From JAYRSJ01 sp041920215 (GTDB lineage Bacteria; Pseudomonadota; Gammaproteobacteria; Burkholderiales; Burkholderiaceae_C), in assembly GCA_041920215.1 (NCBI GenBank), contig JAYRSJ010000012.1, positions 1 to 64,000 of the forward strand: 64,000 nucleotides of DNA, given 5' to 3'. Of this stretch, positions 15,951 through 25,096 are shown piece after piece (within the stretch, counting starts at the first letter, position 1; each line of letters begins with the position of its first letter). Under the pieces are notes generated by a model. The model was not told where the DNA came from, did not search any database, and saw nothing but the letters and a program-made list of their open reading frames with translations. Position numbers and translations under genes: made by a program.

Positions 15951-16379
15951 TCAGCCGCCGCGAGCCGGCGGCTCGGTGACGAAACTGATCTTCAGGATGC
16001 CCGCGCGCTGGCAAGCCACCATCACGCGGCCGACCGACTCGTACCGAGCCTTCTCGTCGCCGCGGATATGCACTTCCGGCTGCGGGTTCAGCACCGACAC
16101 CTTCTTCAGGCGTGCAACCAGTGCCTCGTTGTCGGGCACCAGAGCGGTGTTCCAGTAGACGTCGCCGTCCTTGGTCACCGCCAGCTCGACGTTCTCCGGC
16201 TTGGTCACGCGCACGACGTTGGTCTCTTTTGGCAGAGACAGCGTCACCGATTGCGTCACCACCGGGATGGTGATGAGGAAGATGATCAGCAGCACCAACA
16301 TCACGTCCACGAGGGGCGTGGTGTTGATGGCCGAGACCACCTCGTCATCGCCGGAAGATGATCCGACGTTCATGCCCAT
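15951..16379 (-). CDS. exbD: ExbD-family biopolymer transport protein (first copy in cassette)
   Basis: Protein of 142 aa with the start MGMNVGSSSG, the helix INTTPLVDVMLVLLIIFLITIP containing the channel Asp, and a periplasmic domain with EVHIRGDEKARYESVGRVMVACQRAGI, typical of ExbD/TolR. It works with the upstream ExbB as the proton-driven motor for TonB. It shares its N-terminus and length with the next gene. Confidence 0.93.
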   Translation of the reverse strand: MGMNVGSSSGDDEVVSAINTTPLVDVMLVLLIIFLITIPVVTQSVTLSLPKETNVVRVTKPENVELAVTKDGDVYWNTALVPDNEALVARLKKVSVLNPQPEVHIRGDEKARYESVGRVMVACQRAGILKISFVTEPPARGG

Positions 16380-16403
16380 GATATGGCTCCGGCGCTGGGT
16401 GGA

Positions 16404-17261
16404 TTAGCGCTTGACTTGACGGTTGCCCATCAGCACGCCGTGCAGATCGGCGGAGAAGGCGCGCACCTGACCCATCAGGGCCTTGTTGCGGTTGACCATC
16501 CAGTTGTAGCCCAGCACGGCCGGCACAGCCACGCCCAGGCCGATGGCGGTCATGATCAGCGCCTCGCCCACCGGACCGGCCACCTTGTCGATCGAAGCTT
16601 GGCCGGCCACACCGATGGCAGTCAGCGCCTGCAGAATGCCCCACACGGTACCGAACAGGCCGATGAAGGGCGAGGTCGAACCGACGGTAGCCAGGAAGCC
16701 CAGACCGCTTTGCAGACGGCCGTTGACGTCAGCCACAGCGCGCTCGACATTCATCGTCACCCAGCTGTTGTGGTCGATGTTCTCGGTCAGCGCGCCTTCG
16801 TGGTGCTCGGAGGCATCGACGGCGGTCTGCGCGATATAGCGGAAGGCACCGGTTTCCTTCAAGCTCTTGACGCCTTCAGCCAGGCTAGCCTTCTTGAAGA
16901 AGGTGGCACGCACGTCCTTGGCTTCCTTGCCCAGCTTGTGGGTGTCCCACAGCTTGGTCACCATGATGTACCAGGTACCCATGGACATGATCACCAGGAT
17001 GGCCAGCACGCCCTTGGACACGGCATCGCCGTGCTCGATCATGGCCTTCAGGCCGTAAGGGTTGTCGGCCGGCTCGGCAGCGGCGGCTGGGGCGGCCTCA
17101 GCAGCAGGCGCCTCGATAGCAGGCGCGGCTTCGGCAGCGGCCGAGGCGGCTTCGACGGCCGCAGAGGCGGCGTCAGCGGCCTGAGCCTGGACAGACAGGG
17201 GCGCGGCCAGAGTCGCAGCGAAAGCGATGGCGGCGAGCAGGCCGGAAATACGAGAGATCAT
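16404..17261 (-). CDS. exbB: ExbB-family protein with signal peptide and Ala/Pro-rich extension
   Basis: MotA/TolQ/ExbB proton-channel protein of 285 aa. A cleavable-looking signal peptide (residues 1-27, ending VQAQA) is followed by about 45 residues of Ala/Glu/Pro low-complexity sequence. Then come the first channel helix (GVLAILVIMSMGTWYIMV, about 82-100) and the paired helices FLATVGSTSPFIGLFGTVWGI and GPVGEALIMTAIGLGVAVPAV. The N-terminal extension is seen in some ExbB proteins of TonB systems. It stands 99 bp after tonB, separated by a hairpin, and 24 bp before exbD. Confidence 0.93.
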   Translation of the reverse strand: MISRISGLLAAIAFAATLAAPLSVQAQAADAASAAVEAASAAAEAAPAIEAPAAEAAPAAAAEPADNPYGLKAMIEHGDAVSKGVLAILVIMSMGTWYIMVTKLWDTHKLGKEAKDVRATFFKKASLAEGVKSLKETGAFRYIAQTAVDASEHHEGALTENIDHNSWVTMNVERAVADVNGRLQSGLGFLATVGSTSPFIGLFGTVWGILQALTAIGVAGQASIDKVAGPVGEALIMTAIGLGVAVPAVLGYNWMVNRNKALMGQVRAFSADLHGVLMGNRQVKR

Positions 17262-17308
17262 GGAGGTAACTCCTACGTAGAGAGATCGGAACTCAGGTTG
17301 TGAATGGG

Positions 17309-17328
17309 GCGGTCCGTGCTCGGACCGC
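17309..17328. other. Hairpin between tonB and exbB
   Basis: GCGGTCCG-TGCT-CGGACCGC is a perfect 8-bp stem in the 99-bp gap. No T-run follows on either strand, so it is more likely an mRNA processing or stability element than a terminator. Confidence 0.5.
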
Positions 17329-17360
17329 GCACCGATTGCTGGGTAGGGCGGGGCAGGGCT

Positions 17361-18008
17361 TTATTCGATGCGGAACGCGAACTCCTGCTCGAAGACATGG
17401 TCGCCCGGGCACTCATAGGTGTCGCTCAGCGTCTCGGTGATGGCTGCGATCAGGGCGCGCTGGGCGCGGCGATCCACACCACCACGCAGCGGGGTGACAT
17501 CCACTTTCACCACCCGACCGGACTTGACCGTGGCCAGCACCTTGTAAAGCGCCTCACCACTCCAGTTGACGGCCGGCACTTCGGGTTTACCCATCTTGGT
17601 GCACACCATGCCTGCCGTGATCTTGGCAGGCTTGGGAGCCGGCGGCGCAGGCGGCGCCACCACGGGCGGCGGCGTCGGTGCGACCTCACGCGCCGGCGGC
17701 GGCGTGTTGCTCTGGGTGGTGATGGCGGGCGTGGGCGGCGGCGGTGCGGTGACCTGCACTTCCGGCGGCGGGATGAAGGGCGGGGGCGGCGCCTTCATGT
17801 CCGGAGGCGGCGGCACCACCTTCTCCGGCGGCGGCGGCGGCTTGACCTTCTCCTCCACCACCTTCACATCGATCGGACCCTTGACGGCCTCGACCACCTT
17901 GCGGGCCAGACCACTGGCCAAGGCCCAGATGATGATCACGTGGATCACGATCACGATGCCAATGCCGGTCAGACGCGACGAGCTTTGGTTCTCCTGCGCA
18001 AAGTTCAT
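17361..18008 (-). CDS. tonB: TonB-family energy transducer
   Basis: Inner-membrane-anchored protein of 215 aa that couples the proton motive force to outer-membrane receptors. One N-terminal helix (about residues 14-35, GIGIVIVIHVIIIWALASG) is followed by a periplasm-spanning Pro-rich stretch (about 55-130, many PPPP runs with Lys/Val). A C-terminal domain of about 85 residues has GKPEVPAVNWSGEALYKVLATV and DVTPLRGGVDRRAQRA. That domain departs from canonical E. coli TonB and has two Cys residues, but context with exbB and exbD makes the assignment firm. First gene of the cassette. Confidence 0.9.
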   Translation of the reverse strand: MNFAQENQSSSRLTGIGIVIVIHVIIIWALASGLARKVVEAVKGPIDVKVVEEKVKPPPPPEKVVPPPPDMKAPPPPFIPPPEVQVTAPPPPTPAITTQSNTPPPAREVAPTPPPVVAPPAPPAPKPAKITAGMVCTKMGKPEVPAVNWSGEALYKVLATVKSGRVVKVDVTPLRGGVDRRAQRALIAAITETLSDTYECPGDHVFEQEFAFRIE

Positions 18009-18550
18009 GCGCGCTCCTTCATAAGACTGCGAAACTCATTCATCAACACATGCGGGGGAGTTGGGCTCGACACAGCACTCGCAGCAGGCCAGGATGAAGA
18101 TCTCAGGCCTTGACCCTGTCCTGCTCTTGCTGACGACGTGCCAGAGCGCGGCACAGACCATTGCCTGCACCTACGGCACCGCGCGCTGCCCCGGCCCGAC
18201 ACATGGCAGGCAAGAACGAACGGGACGCCGATTGAACGAAAACTCGCAACACGCTGGACACGAAAAAACCACACTCAACAAAAAGGCCCGCTGGCTTGCG
18301 ACCACGGGCTCCCAGAGAACCGGGCTCACTGTAACAAAACTACAGCGACAACCCCATCCTCGCGGCCAAGATCATAACCGACTTGCCAAGAGCCCCTGCC
18401 ATGGGGCTTTCCCGACCCTTACAGCCCGCTTGCAGAGCGAACAGACCGCCTAAAACACCACAACTCGCAAACTGGTATTTTGCTGGTATTGAGCCAGTTC
18501 AAAACCAGAGATTGCCTAGGGCTTACCCTAGATGTGCGTCGCGCGCCCGC
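18009..18550. promoter_or_regulatory. 542-bp non-coding region upstream of tonB with operator-like repeats
   Basis: No convincing gene lies here. At 18471-18508 there are two direct repeats CTGGTATT (18472 and 18483, exactly 11 bp apart), and an ACTGG...CCAGT inverted pair spans 18471-18498. A separate inverted repeat CTAGGG-CTTA-CCCTAG is at 18516-18531. Both look like protein-binding sites. They are 460-520 bp from the tonB ATG, so the tonB transcript may have a long leader, or the sites may act elsewhere. Confidence 0.45.
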
Positions 18551-20395
18551 TCACGCCGCCGCTCGCACCAGACGCGGCACCGCATCCAGCAGCGCTCGGG
18601 TGTAGGCCTGCTGCGGCGCAGCCAGTACCGTTTGCGCCGATCCTGCCTCCACAATGCGGCCCGCCCGCATCACCGCGACCTCGTCGGCGATGTATTCGAC
18701 AACGCCGATATTGTGGGTGATGAAAAGATAGGCCAAGCCGCGTTCGCGCTGTAAAGCGCGCAACAGATTGAGAATTTGCGCCTGCACCGAGACGTCCAGC
18801 GCCGAGGTCGGTTCGTCGCAGACGATCAGCTGCGGCTCAACCGCCAGTGCCCGCGCAATCGCGATGCGCTGGCGCTGGCCGCCACTGAACTCGTGGGGGA
18901 AGCGCTCCAGTGCATCGCGGCGCAAGCCCACCTGGTCCACCAGCTGCTCCAGCTTGCGGCGCCTTGCCGCGGCATCCAGATCGGGCCGCAGGGCCAGCAC
19001 CCCCTCCTCCAGCAACTCCAACACCCGCATGCGCGGGTTCAGCGAGGCAAAGGGGTCCTGGAAGATGATCTGCACCTTGCGACGGGCATCGCGCAGGGCC
19101 TCGCCCTGCAGGCGGAAGAGATCCTGCCCGTCGAGCAAGGCCTGACCCTCGATCTGGGCCTGGTGGCGCAAGAGCTGCACGATGGCCTTGCCCGAGGTGG
19201 TCTTGCCGCAGCCCGACTCGCCCACCAGGGCCAGCGTGCGGCCGGCATGGATCTGGTAAGACACCCCCGCCACGGCGTCGAAGAAACGCTTGCCACCAGC
19301 GCCGAACAGGCCGGTCTTGAGCGCGAAGCGCACCTTCAGCGCCCGCACATCCAGCAGCGGTTCGGCAGCACCGACCGGCTCGGGCCGGGCCGCGGCCTCG
19401 ACCGCCGTCGCCCGCACCTGCGCCAACGGCGCTTCGTCGGCATGGGTATAGAGCCGGCAACGGACCGAATGGGTGTCGTGAAGCCGGGTCAGCTCCGGAC
19501 GGTTGCCGGCGCAGCCCTGCAACGCCCGGTCGCAGCGCGGCGCGAAGCGACAGCCCTCGAACTCCTGCCACAGCGGCGGCACCGTGCCAGCAATGGCGGC
19601 CAGCGCTTCGCCGCGCTTGCCGGCATCCGGCAAGGCCTGCAGCAGCAGCCGGGCGTAGGGGTGCTTGGGCGCCGCGAAGAAATCGGCCGCTGGTGCCAGC
19701 TCGATGATCTGGCCCGCATACATCAGCGCGACCTGGTGGGCCATGCCCGACACCACGGCCAGGTCGTGGGTGATCAGCAGCACCCCCAGCTGGCGCTCGC
19801 GCTGCAGATCCTTCAGCAACTCGAGGATCTGCGCCTGGATGGTCACATCCAGCGCGGTGGTGGGTTCGTCGGCGATCAGATAGTCGGGCTCGGCCGCCAG
19901 CGTCATCGCGATCATCACGCGCTGCTTCTGCCCGCCGGAGAGCCGGAACGGGTACTCGTCGATGCGGCGCTCGGGCTCGGGAATGCCGACACGGCGCAGC
20001 CAGTCGATCGCCTTGGCCCGCGCCGCCGCGCCGCGCAGCGGGGTATGGGTCTCGATCGCCTCGACGATCTGCTGGCCCACCCGCAGCACGGGGTTCAGGC
20101 TGGTCGAGGGCTCCTGGAAGATCATGCCGATGCGGCCGCCCCGCACCTGGCGCATCTGCGCCTCGGGCAGGCCGAACACATCGGTCTCGTCCAGCATCAG
20201 CCGGCCGGCGGTAATGCGACCGTTGTCGGGCAGCAAACGCATCAGGGCCAGGGCCGTCATGCTTTTGCCGCAGCCCGACTCGCCCACCAGCGCGAAGGTC
20301 TCGCCGCGCGACAGGCTCAGCTGCATGCCGTCGATCGCCCGCACCAGGCCCACTTCGGCGTCCAGCGCTACCTTGAGGTCTTGAATCTTCAACAT
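18551..20395 (-). CDS. Peptide ABC transporter, double ATP-binding protein (YejF-like)
   Basis: ATPase subunit of 614 aa with two fused nucleotide-binding domains, as in YejF. Domain 1: Walker A GESGCGKS near residue 36, signature LSGGQKQRVMIAM, Walker B YLIADEPTTALD. Domain 2: Walker A GESGCGKTTSG near 345, signature FSGGQRQRIAIARAL, Walker B LIVCDEPTSALD. The oligopeptide-ATPase C-terminal Cys cluster (CRFAPRCDRALQGC) sits at the end of domain 1. The ATG at 20395 opens MLKIQDLKVAL; a longer frame reads into the permease gene. Last gene of the leftward ABC operon. Confidence 0.93.
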   Translation of the reverse strand: MLKIQDLKVALDAEVGLVRAIDGMQLSLSRGETFALVGESGCGKSMTALALMRLLPDNGRITAGRLMLDETDVFGLPEAQMRQVRGGRIGMIFQEPSTSLNPVLRVGQQIVEAIETHTPLRGAAARAKAIDWLRRVGIPEPERRIDEYPFRLSGGQKQRVMIAMTLAAEPDYLIADEPTTALDVTIQAQILELLKDLQRERQLGVLLITHDLAVVSGMAHQVALMYAGQIIELAPAADFFAAPKHPYARLLLQALPDAGKRGEALAAIAGTVPPLWQEFEGCRFAPRCDRALQGCAGNRPELTRLHDTHSVRCRLYTHADEAPLAQVRATAVEAAARPEPVGAAEPLLDVRALKVRFALKTGLFGAGGKRFFDAVAGVSYQIHAGRTLALVGESGCGKTTSGKAIVQLLRHQAQIEGQALLDGQDLFRLQGEALRDARRKVQIIFQDPFASLNPRMRVLELLEEGVLALRPDLDAAARRRKLEQLVDQVGLRRDALERFPHEFSGGQRQRIAIARALAVEPQLIVCDEPTSALDVSVQAQILNLLRALQRERGLAYLFITHNIGVVEYIADEVAVMRAGRIVEAGSAQTVLAAPQQAYTRALLDAVPRLVRAAA

Positions 20396-20408
20396 GCTCG
20401 GTCCGTCC

Positions 20409-21857
20409 TCAGGCCTTGCCACTCTTCTTGGCCAGCGACAGCACGCGCGGGCGCAGGCTGCGGGCGCGGGGGTCGAAGGCATCGCGCACGCCATCGGCGA
20501 ACAGATTGGCCGCCAGCACCAGGCTCACCATAAAGCCGAAGGCGGCCGCGAAGCTCCACCACACGACCGGGTCGCGCGACATCTCGGCACGGGCCAGATT
20601 GATCATGCCGCCGAAGCTGTTCATCGACGGATCCACACCGACACCCACATAGGTCAGCACCGCCTCGTAGAGGATCAGTTCGGAGAAGGACAGCACCAGT
20701 GTGATCAGCACCAGATGCATCACATTGGGCACGATATGGCGGGCCATGATGCGACTGTGGCTGACGCCGAAGGCGGTTGCCGCCTGCACATAGTCCAGCT
20801 CGCGCAGCTTGAGCGTCTCGCCGCGCACCAGCCGGCACAGGCCGGCCCAGCCGGTCACGCCGAGGATCACGCAGAGCAGGAACATCTTCAGGTCGGAGCG
20901 CTCGGCGCCGGTCTCGAACAGCTCGGGGTTCTTGTCCAGAAAGACCTGCACCATCAGCACGCAAGCGGCGATCAGCAGCACATTGGGCACCGAGCTGAGC
21001 GTGGTGTAGATGTACTGGATCAGCTCGTCGACCCAGCCCTTGAAATAGCCGGCCAGCACGCCCAGCACCAGGGCCAGCGGCAGCGTGGCCAACGTGGACA
21101 GCGCGCCGATCACGAAGGCGGTGCGCACGCTCTTCAGGGCCTGGTACAGCACATCGTTGCCGGTGCGGTCGGTACCGAACACATGGTAGTGGCCCATCAG
21201 CGCGACCAAAGGACCGCACAGCAGCAGGGTCACGCTCAGCGTCAGCAGCAATGCGCGCCAGGGATAGTGGGTGCGGTCGGCGCAGAGGTCGCGCCAGGCC
21301 CGGGCCAGCCCGCCGTGGCCGCGCGCCAGCAGGGCCGCGCCCAGCAGCCAGGCCAGCGCCGCCAGCACCAGCGCGCCCAGCAGGCCCTGCAGCGCTTTTT
21401 GCAGCACATCGCCGGCCCACTCACTGGCTGGATCCTGCAGATGGGCGCCGCCGAAATCGAGGCGCGGATAGTCGCGCTTGTCGCCCACCGTCTCCTTGTT
21501 GAGACCCTGATAGGCCAGCGGCGCCGAGTAGCTGGTCTCGCGCATCTCGATCTGACGCGCCAGCAGCAGATCCAGCAGCGACTCGCTGCGCGTGTCGTAG
21601 AAGGTTTGCACCGCCGCGGCCGAGCCCGCGGAGGCCGGCAGCGCGCGGCGGAAATGCACGCTGTCCAGCGCAGTCACCAGCAGGAACAGGCCCAGCACCA
21701 GGCCGCCGCACAGCGCGGCCGGGTCGCGCAGCACCCGGTCCCAGGTGGCGCGCAGGGTCGGGTGCGCACGCACCCGCAGCACATACAGGCCGAGGGCGGC
21801 GAACATCAGCCACAGCGCCACATCGGTCCACAGATAGACAAGCTTGAATCCCATCAT
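20409..21857 (-). CDS. Peptide ABC transporter permease (YejE/OppC-like)
   Basis: Inner-membrane permease of 482 aa. The C-terminal half is the standard DppC/OppC fold with the EAA-type motif ETLKLRELDYVQAATAFGVSHSRIMARHIVPNV and helices before and after it. The N-terminal half is long, with a first helix at about 8-25, another near 50-65, and a large extracytoplasmic stretch, as in YejE relatives. The start MMGFKLV is 15 bp after the YejB-like gene; the second Met is equally possible. Confidence 0.9.
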   Translation of the reverse strand: MMGFKLVYLWTDVALWLMFAALGLYVLRVRAHPTLRATWDRVLRDPAALCGGLVLGLFLLVTALDSVHFRRALPASAGSAAAVQTFYDTRSESLLDLLLARQIEMRETSYSAPLAYQGLNKETVGDKRDYPRLDFGGAHLQDPASEWAGDVLQKALQGLLGALVLAALAWLLGAALLARGHGGLARAWRDLCADRTHYPWRALLLTLSVTLLLCGPLVALMGHYHVFGTDRTGNDVLYQALKSVRTAFVIGALSTLATLPLALVLGVLAGYFKGWVDELIQYIYTTLSSVPNVLLIAACVLMVQVFLDKNPELFETGAERSDLKMFLLCVILGVTGWAGLCRLVRGETLKLRELDYVQAATAFGVSHSRIMARHIVPNVMHLVLITLVLSFSELILYEAVLTYVGVGVDPSMNSFGGMINLARAEMSRDPVVWWSFAAAFGFMVSLVLAANLFADGVRDAFDPRARSLRPRVLSLAKKSGKA

Positions 21858-21872
21858 GATGCTCTACCGCTC

Positions 21873-22856
21873 TCAGGCCAGGCGCACACGCGGGTCGACC
21901 CAGGTGTAGGCAATATCGATCAAGGCATTCGTCGCGATGTAGAGCAAGGCGCCGAGGAAGACCATGGTCCGGACGATGGCGAAATCCTGGCCGGAGATCG
22001 CCTCAATGACGAAGGCGCCCAGACCCGGAATGCCGAAGAAGCTTTCGAACACCAGGCTGCCCATGAAGACATAGGGCAGATAGGCGCCAGCGCTGGTGAT
22101 GATGGGGATCAAGGCATTGCGCAGCACATGGCGGAACAGCACGATCTGCTCCGACAGGCCCTTGGCGCGGGCGGTGCGCACATAGTCCTTGCCCACCTCC
22201 TCCAGGAACATCGCGCGATACAGCCGCGCCTCGCTGCCCAGCCGGGCCAGCAGCGACAGCAGCACCGGCAGGATCAGGAACTTGATCGCATCCAGGCCTG
22301 GCGCAAAGCCGTTGATGGGCACCAGCTTGAGCAGGCGCGAAAAGAAGTACTGGCCGACGATGATGTAGAACAGCGCCGAGATCGACAGCATCAGCACGCA
22401 CAGGACAACGCCCCAGAAGTCGATGCGCGAGTTGCGGAAGAACACCAGCAACAGCGCGAACGCGGTGCTGACGATGATCTGCAGAATGAAGATCGGCAGG
22501 GCCAGCTGCAGGCTGACGCCCATGCGGGTCTTGATCTCATGGCCGATATTGACGGCCTGGCGGGCGTCCGAGCGACCGAAGTCCAGCGCCATCAGCGAGA
22601 CTGAGCGCTCCCACAGAATCGTGTCGGTCAGCCGCGCCGTCCCGCCCTGGGCCTCGTTCCAGTAGAGCGGCTTGTCATAGCCGCGCTCGGCCTTCCACTT
22701 CTCGATCTGCTCCTGGGTGACTCGCTTGCCGCCGATGTTCAGCCGCGCCATATCGTCGGGCGTGTTGACCGAGAAAAACAGGAAGAAGGTGAAGAGATTG
22801 ACCCCCAGCAGGATCAGGAAGCCGTAGCCGATACGGCGCACGATGTAGTTCAGCAT
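21873..22856 (-). CDS. Peptide ABC transporter permease (YejB/OppB-like)
   Basis: Inner-membrane permease of 327 aa. It begins MLNYIVRRIGYGFLILLGVN, a typical DppB/OppB first helix. The extracytoplasmic part includes TQEQIEKWKAERGYDKP, as in YejB, and the EAA loop reads RTARAKGLSEQIVLFRHVLRNALIPI, followed by FFGIPGLGAFVIEAI. The ATG at 22856 is chosen because the upstream frame runs into the binding-protein gene. It lies 8 bp from the solute-binding protein stop. Confidence 0.93.
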   Translation of the reverse strand: MLNYIVRRIGYGFLILLGVNLFTFFLFFSVNTPDDMARLNIGGKRVTQEQIEKWKAERGYDKPLYWNEAQGGTARLTDTILWERSVSLMALDFGRSDARQAVNIGHEIKTRMGVSLQLALPIFILQIIVSTAFALLLVFFRNSRIDFWGVVLCVLMLSISALFYIIVGQYFFSRLLKLVPINGFAPGLDAIKFLILPVLLSLLARLGSEARLYRAMFLEEVGKDYVRTARAKGLSEQIVLFRHVLRNALIPIITSAGAYLPYVFMGSLVFESFFGIPGLGAFVIEAISGQDFAIVRTMVFLGALLYIATNALIDIAYTWVDPRVRLA

Positions 22857-22864
22857 GGCCGCTC

Positions 22865-25096
22865 TCAGACGGGTTGGTTCGCTTGCAGATAGCCCTGGGC
22901 GGTAGCGCGCTCGCGAGCCAGGTAGGCACGACGGCCATTCCAGGCGATCAGCAGGCCGCCCAGCAGCAGGGCCAGCAGCGGCCACCAGACCGGCTGGTTC
23001 CAGGCCGCCTGCTGCCGGGCGCGCTGGGCCGCATCCACACGGTAGTAGCGCCCCATATCGCGGATCATGATGCCGGGCTTGCCGTTGTAGACCCAGCTTT
23101 GATAAGCCGAGGCCACATAGGGCCAGTAGCCCCAGGCCCAGGGCGCATCCTCGCGGGCGATGGCCACCATCCGGTCTATCACCTGCTGCTTCTCGGGCCC
23201 GTCGTCCAGGGTCTGCATGCGGCGGTAGAGGCGGTCGTACTCGGGGCTTTCGTAGTTGGCGGTGTTCTCGCCCTCATGCTTGCTCTTGCTGTTGGGGCCA
23301 TAGAGCAGGAACAGGAAATTCTCTGCATCCGGATAGTCGGCCAACCAGCCCCACCAGAAGATCTGGTGCTTGCCCTTGAGCACCTTGTCCTGGAACTGGT
23401 TGTAGTCGGTGGCGCGTATCTCCAGCTGTATGCCCAGCTTGGCGAACTGCTTGACCATCCAGTCCAGCTCGGCCTTCAGCTCCGGCGTCGGCGCACGCTG
23501 GTAGTCATAGCTGAGCACCAGGGGCTTGCCGGTCTTGGCATCACGGCCGTCCGGATAGCCGGCCTCGGCCAGCAGCTGCTTCGCATGCTCGATCGGACGC
23601 CGCTGCACCTGACCGTCGACCACATGGTGGGTCACCGGGTTGTGACCTTCCACCGTGCCCTCGCGCGAGCCGAACACACCGGGCGGCACCGGGCCGTGCG
23701 CGGCCACCCCGCCCTTGGTGCGGAAGATGCGACCATAGCCCTCCTCCCAATCGATCGCGATCGACAGGGCCTGGCGCAGCTTGCGGTTCTTCAGCTGCTG
23801 CTCGGGGGTGTCGCCACGACCTATCACCGGGTCCATCCAGTTGAAGCCCAGGTACCAGCTGTTGATGTCGGTGGACTGGGGGAACTTGAAGCCCTTGGCC
23901 TGGTAGGTGGCCTTGACTTCGTCGGAGTCGTCCATATCGACCTGGAAATCCACACCCCATTCGGGCCGCTCTATCTCGGGCACGTCCAGATAGCCCTGCT
24001 TGAACAGCTCCTTGGTCGGCACCTTCTCTTTGACGATGGTGGAGACGATGGTGTCGATGAAGGGCATGGTCTTGCCGCAGTCATCCAGCAAACCGGCCTT
24101 GCGATCCTCCTCGCTGCCCTCGCAGGGATAGGGGTCGCCGCGGTAATGGGGGTTGCGCTTCATCACATGACGGCGATCCTGCACATACTCCGTCATCATG
24201 TAGGGGCCGGTGCCCAGCGGCCACTGGTTCAGCGACAGGCTGTTCTCGCTCATGCCAGGCTGGGCATAGAAGGCATCGGCCTCCCAGGGCAGCGGCGAGA
24301 CGAAGGTCATCGCCAGCCAGTACTGCCACTGCGGGTACTTGCCGTGGATCTTGATACGCAGCGTGTGGCTGTCCAGCGCCTGCGCGCCCTCAAGCGGCCA
24401 TTGCCTGAAGTCCAGAAAAGGCTTGTCGCGGGCGCTCTCGGGCAGGCCTTGGAGCAGTTTGGCGTTCTCGGCGCGAATCAGCTTGGCGTAGTCCTTCAGG
24501 CCGACCACATATTCCGAGAAGATCGCGAAGATGGGCGCCTCGATGCGCGGTGTGGCATGGCGCTTGAGCGCATAGACATAGTCCTCGGCCACCATCTCGC
24601 GCGTGCCCTGCACCTCGAAGTCCCAGGGCGAGCGCTTGTCGCCCAGCTCGGCACGACTGAGCTTGTGATAGAGGTAGTTGCCCTTGTCGTCGCGTGCCAG
24701 CGCGGGATGCGGCTGGTACTTGATGCCCTTCTTGATCGGAATGTCGTAGACGCTGTAGGCAATCTGCTCGGCCGGCGCATCGTCGGGCAGACGCACACCG
24801 GCCTTGTCCAGGTAGAAAGGCTTGACCACCGCCTCGGCGGTCTTGGGCACCAGCTGGTAGGGCCGCTTCAGGTAGTGATAGGCGTAGAGCGGTTCGTAGA
24901 TCTGGTAGGTGTAGACCGACTCGGGATTGCTATAGCTGGCGATCGGGTCCAGATAGCGCGGAGAGCGCTCGGAGAAGGAGTTGTAGAGCGTGTTGCTCTG
25001 GGCCGCACCGTCCGGGTGCGGGCTGTTGTTGCAGCCGATCTGGCTCAGCGCCAGCAGCCCCAGCAGCAATGCCGTCCCGGCCCGGCGCCAGCCCAT
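22865..25096 (-). CDS. Peptide ABC transporter substrate-binding protein with C-terminal membrane helix
   Basis: Family-5 extracellular solute-binding protein, about 743 aa from the chosen ATG. The N-terminus is a signal peptide followed by Cys (ALSQIGCNNS), suggesting a lipoprotein although the lipobox is imperfect. The body has family features such as RKLRQALSIAIDWEEGYGRIF and HQIFWWGWLADYPDAENFLFLLYG. Unusually, a hydrophobic segment WWPLLALLLGGLLIAW (about 704-719) followed by Arg/Lys residues ends the protein. Alternative in-frame ATGs at 25144 and 25153 would lengthen the signal region. First gene of the transporter operon. Confidence 0.88.
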   Translation of the reverse strand: MGWRRAGTALLLGLLALSQIGCNNSPHPDGAAQSNTLYNSFSERSPRYLDPIASYSNPESVYTYQIYEPLYAYHYLKRPYQLVPKTAEAVVKPFYLDKAGVRLPDDAPAEQIAYSVYDIPIKKGIKYQPHPALARDDKGNYLYHKLSRAELGDKRSPWDFEVQGTREMVAEDYVYALKRHATPRIEAPIFAIFSEYVVGLKDYAKLIRAENAKLLQGLPESARDKPFLDFRQWPLEGAQALDSHTLRIKIHGKYPQWQYWLAMTFVSPLPWEADAFYAQPGMSENSLSLNQWPLGTGPYMMTEYVQDRRHVMKRNPHYRGDPYPCEGSEEDRKAGLLDDCGKTMPFIDTIVSTIVKEKVPTKELFKQGYLDVPEIERPEWGVDFQVDMDDSDEVKATYQAKGFKFPQSTDINSWYLGFNWMDPVIGRGDTPEQQLKNRKLRQALSIAIDWEEGYGRIFRTKGGVAAHGPVPPGVFGSREGTVEGHNPVTHHVVDGQVQRRPIEHAKQLLAEAGYPDGRDAKTGKPLVLSYDYQRAPTPELKAELDWMVKQFAKLGIQLEIRATDYNQFQDKVLKGKHQIFWWGWLADYPDAENFLFLLYGPNSKSKHEGENTANYESPEYDRLYRRMQTLDDGPEKQQVIDRMVAIAREDAPWAWGYWPYVASAYQSWVYNGKPGIMIRDMGRYYRVDAAQRARQQAAWNQPVWWPLLALLLGGLLIAWNGRRAYLARERATAQGYLQANQPV

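Noticed and set aside
18061..18453. Possible 130-aa gene in the gap before tonB
   Set aside because: Composition and lack of a ribosome site or domain argue against coding; the region carries operator-like repeats instead.
20394..22604. A 736-codon open frame antisense to the permease genes
   Set aside because: Shadow of two clear membrane proteins; Gln/His-rich without motifs.
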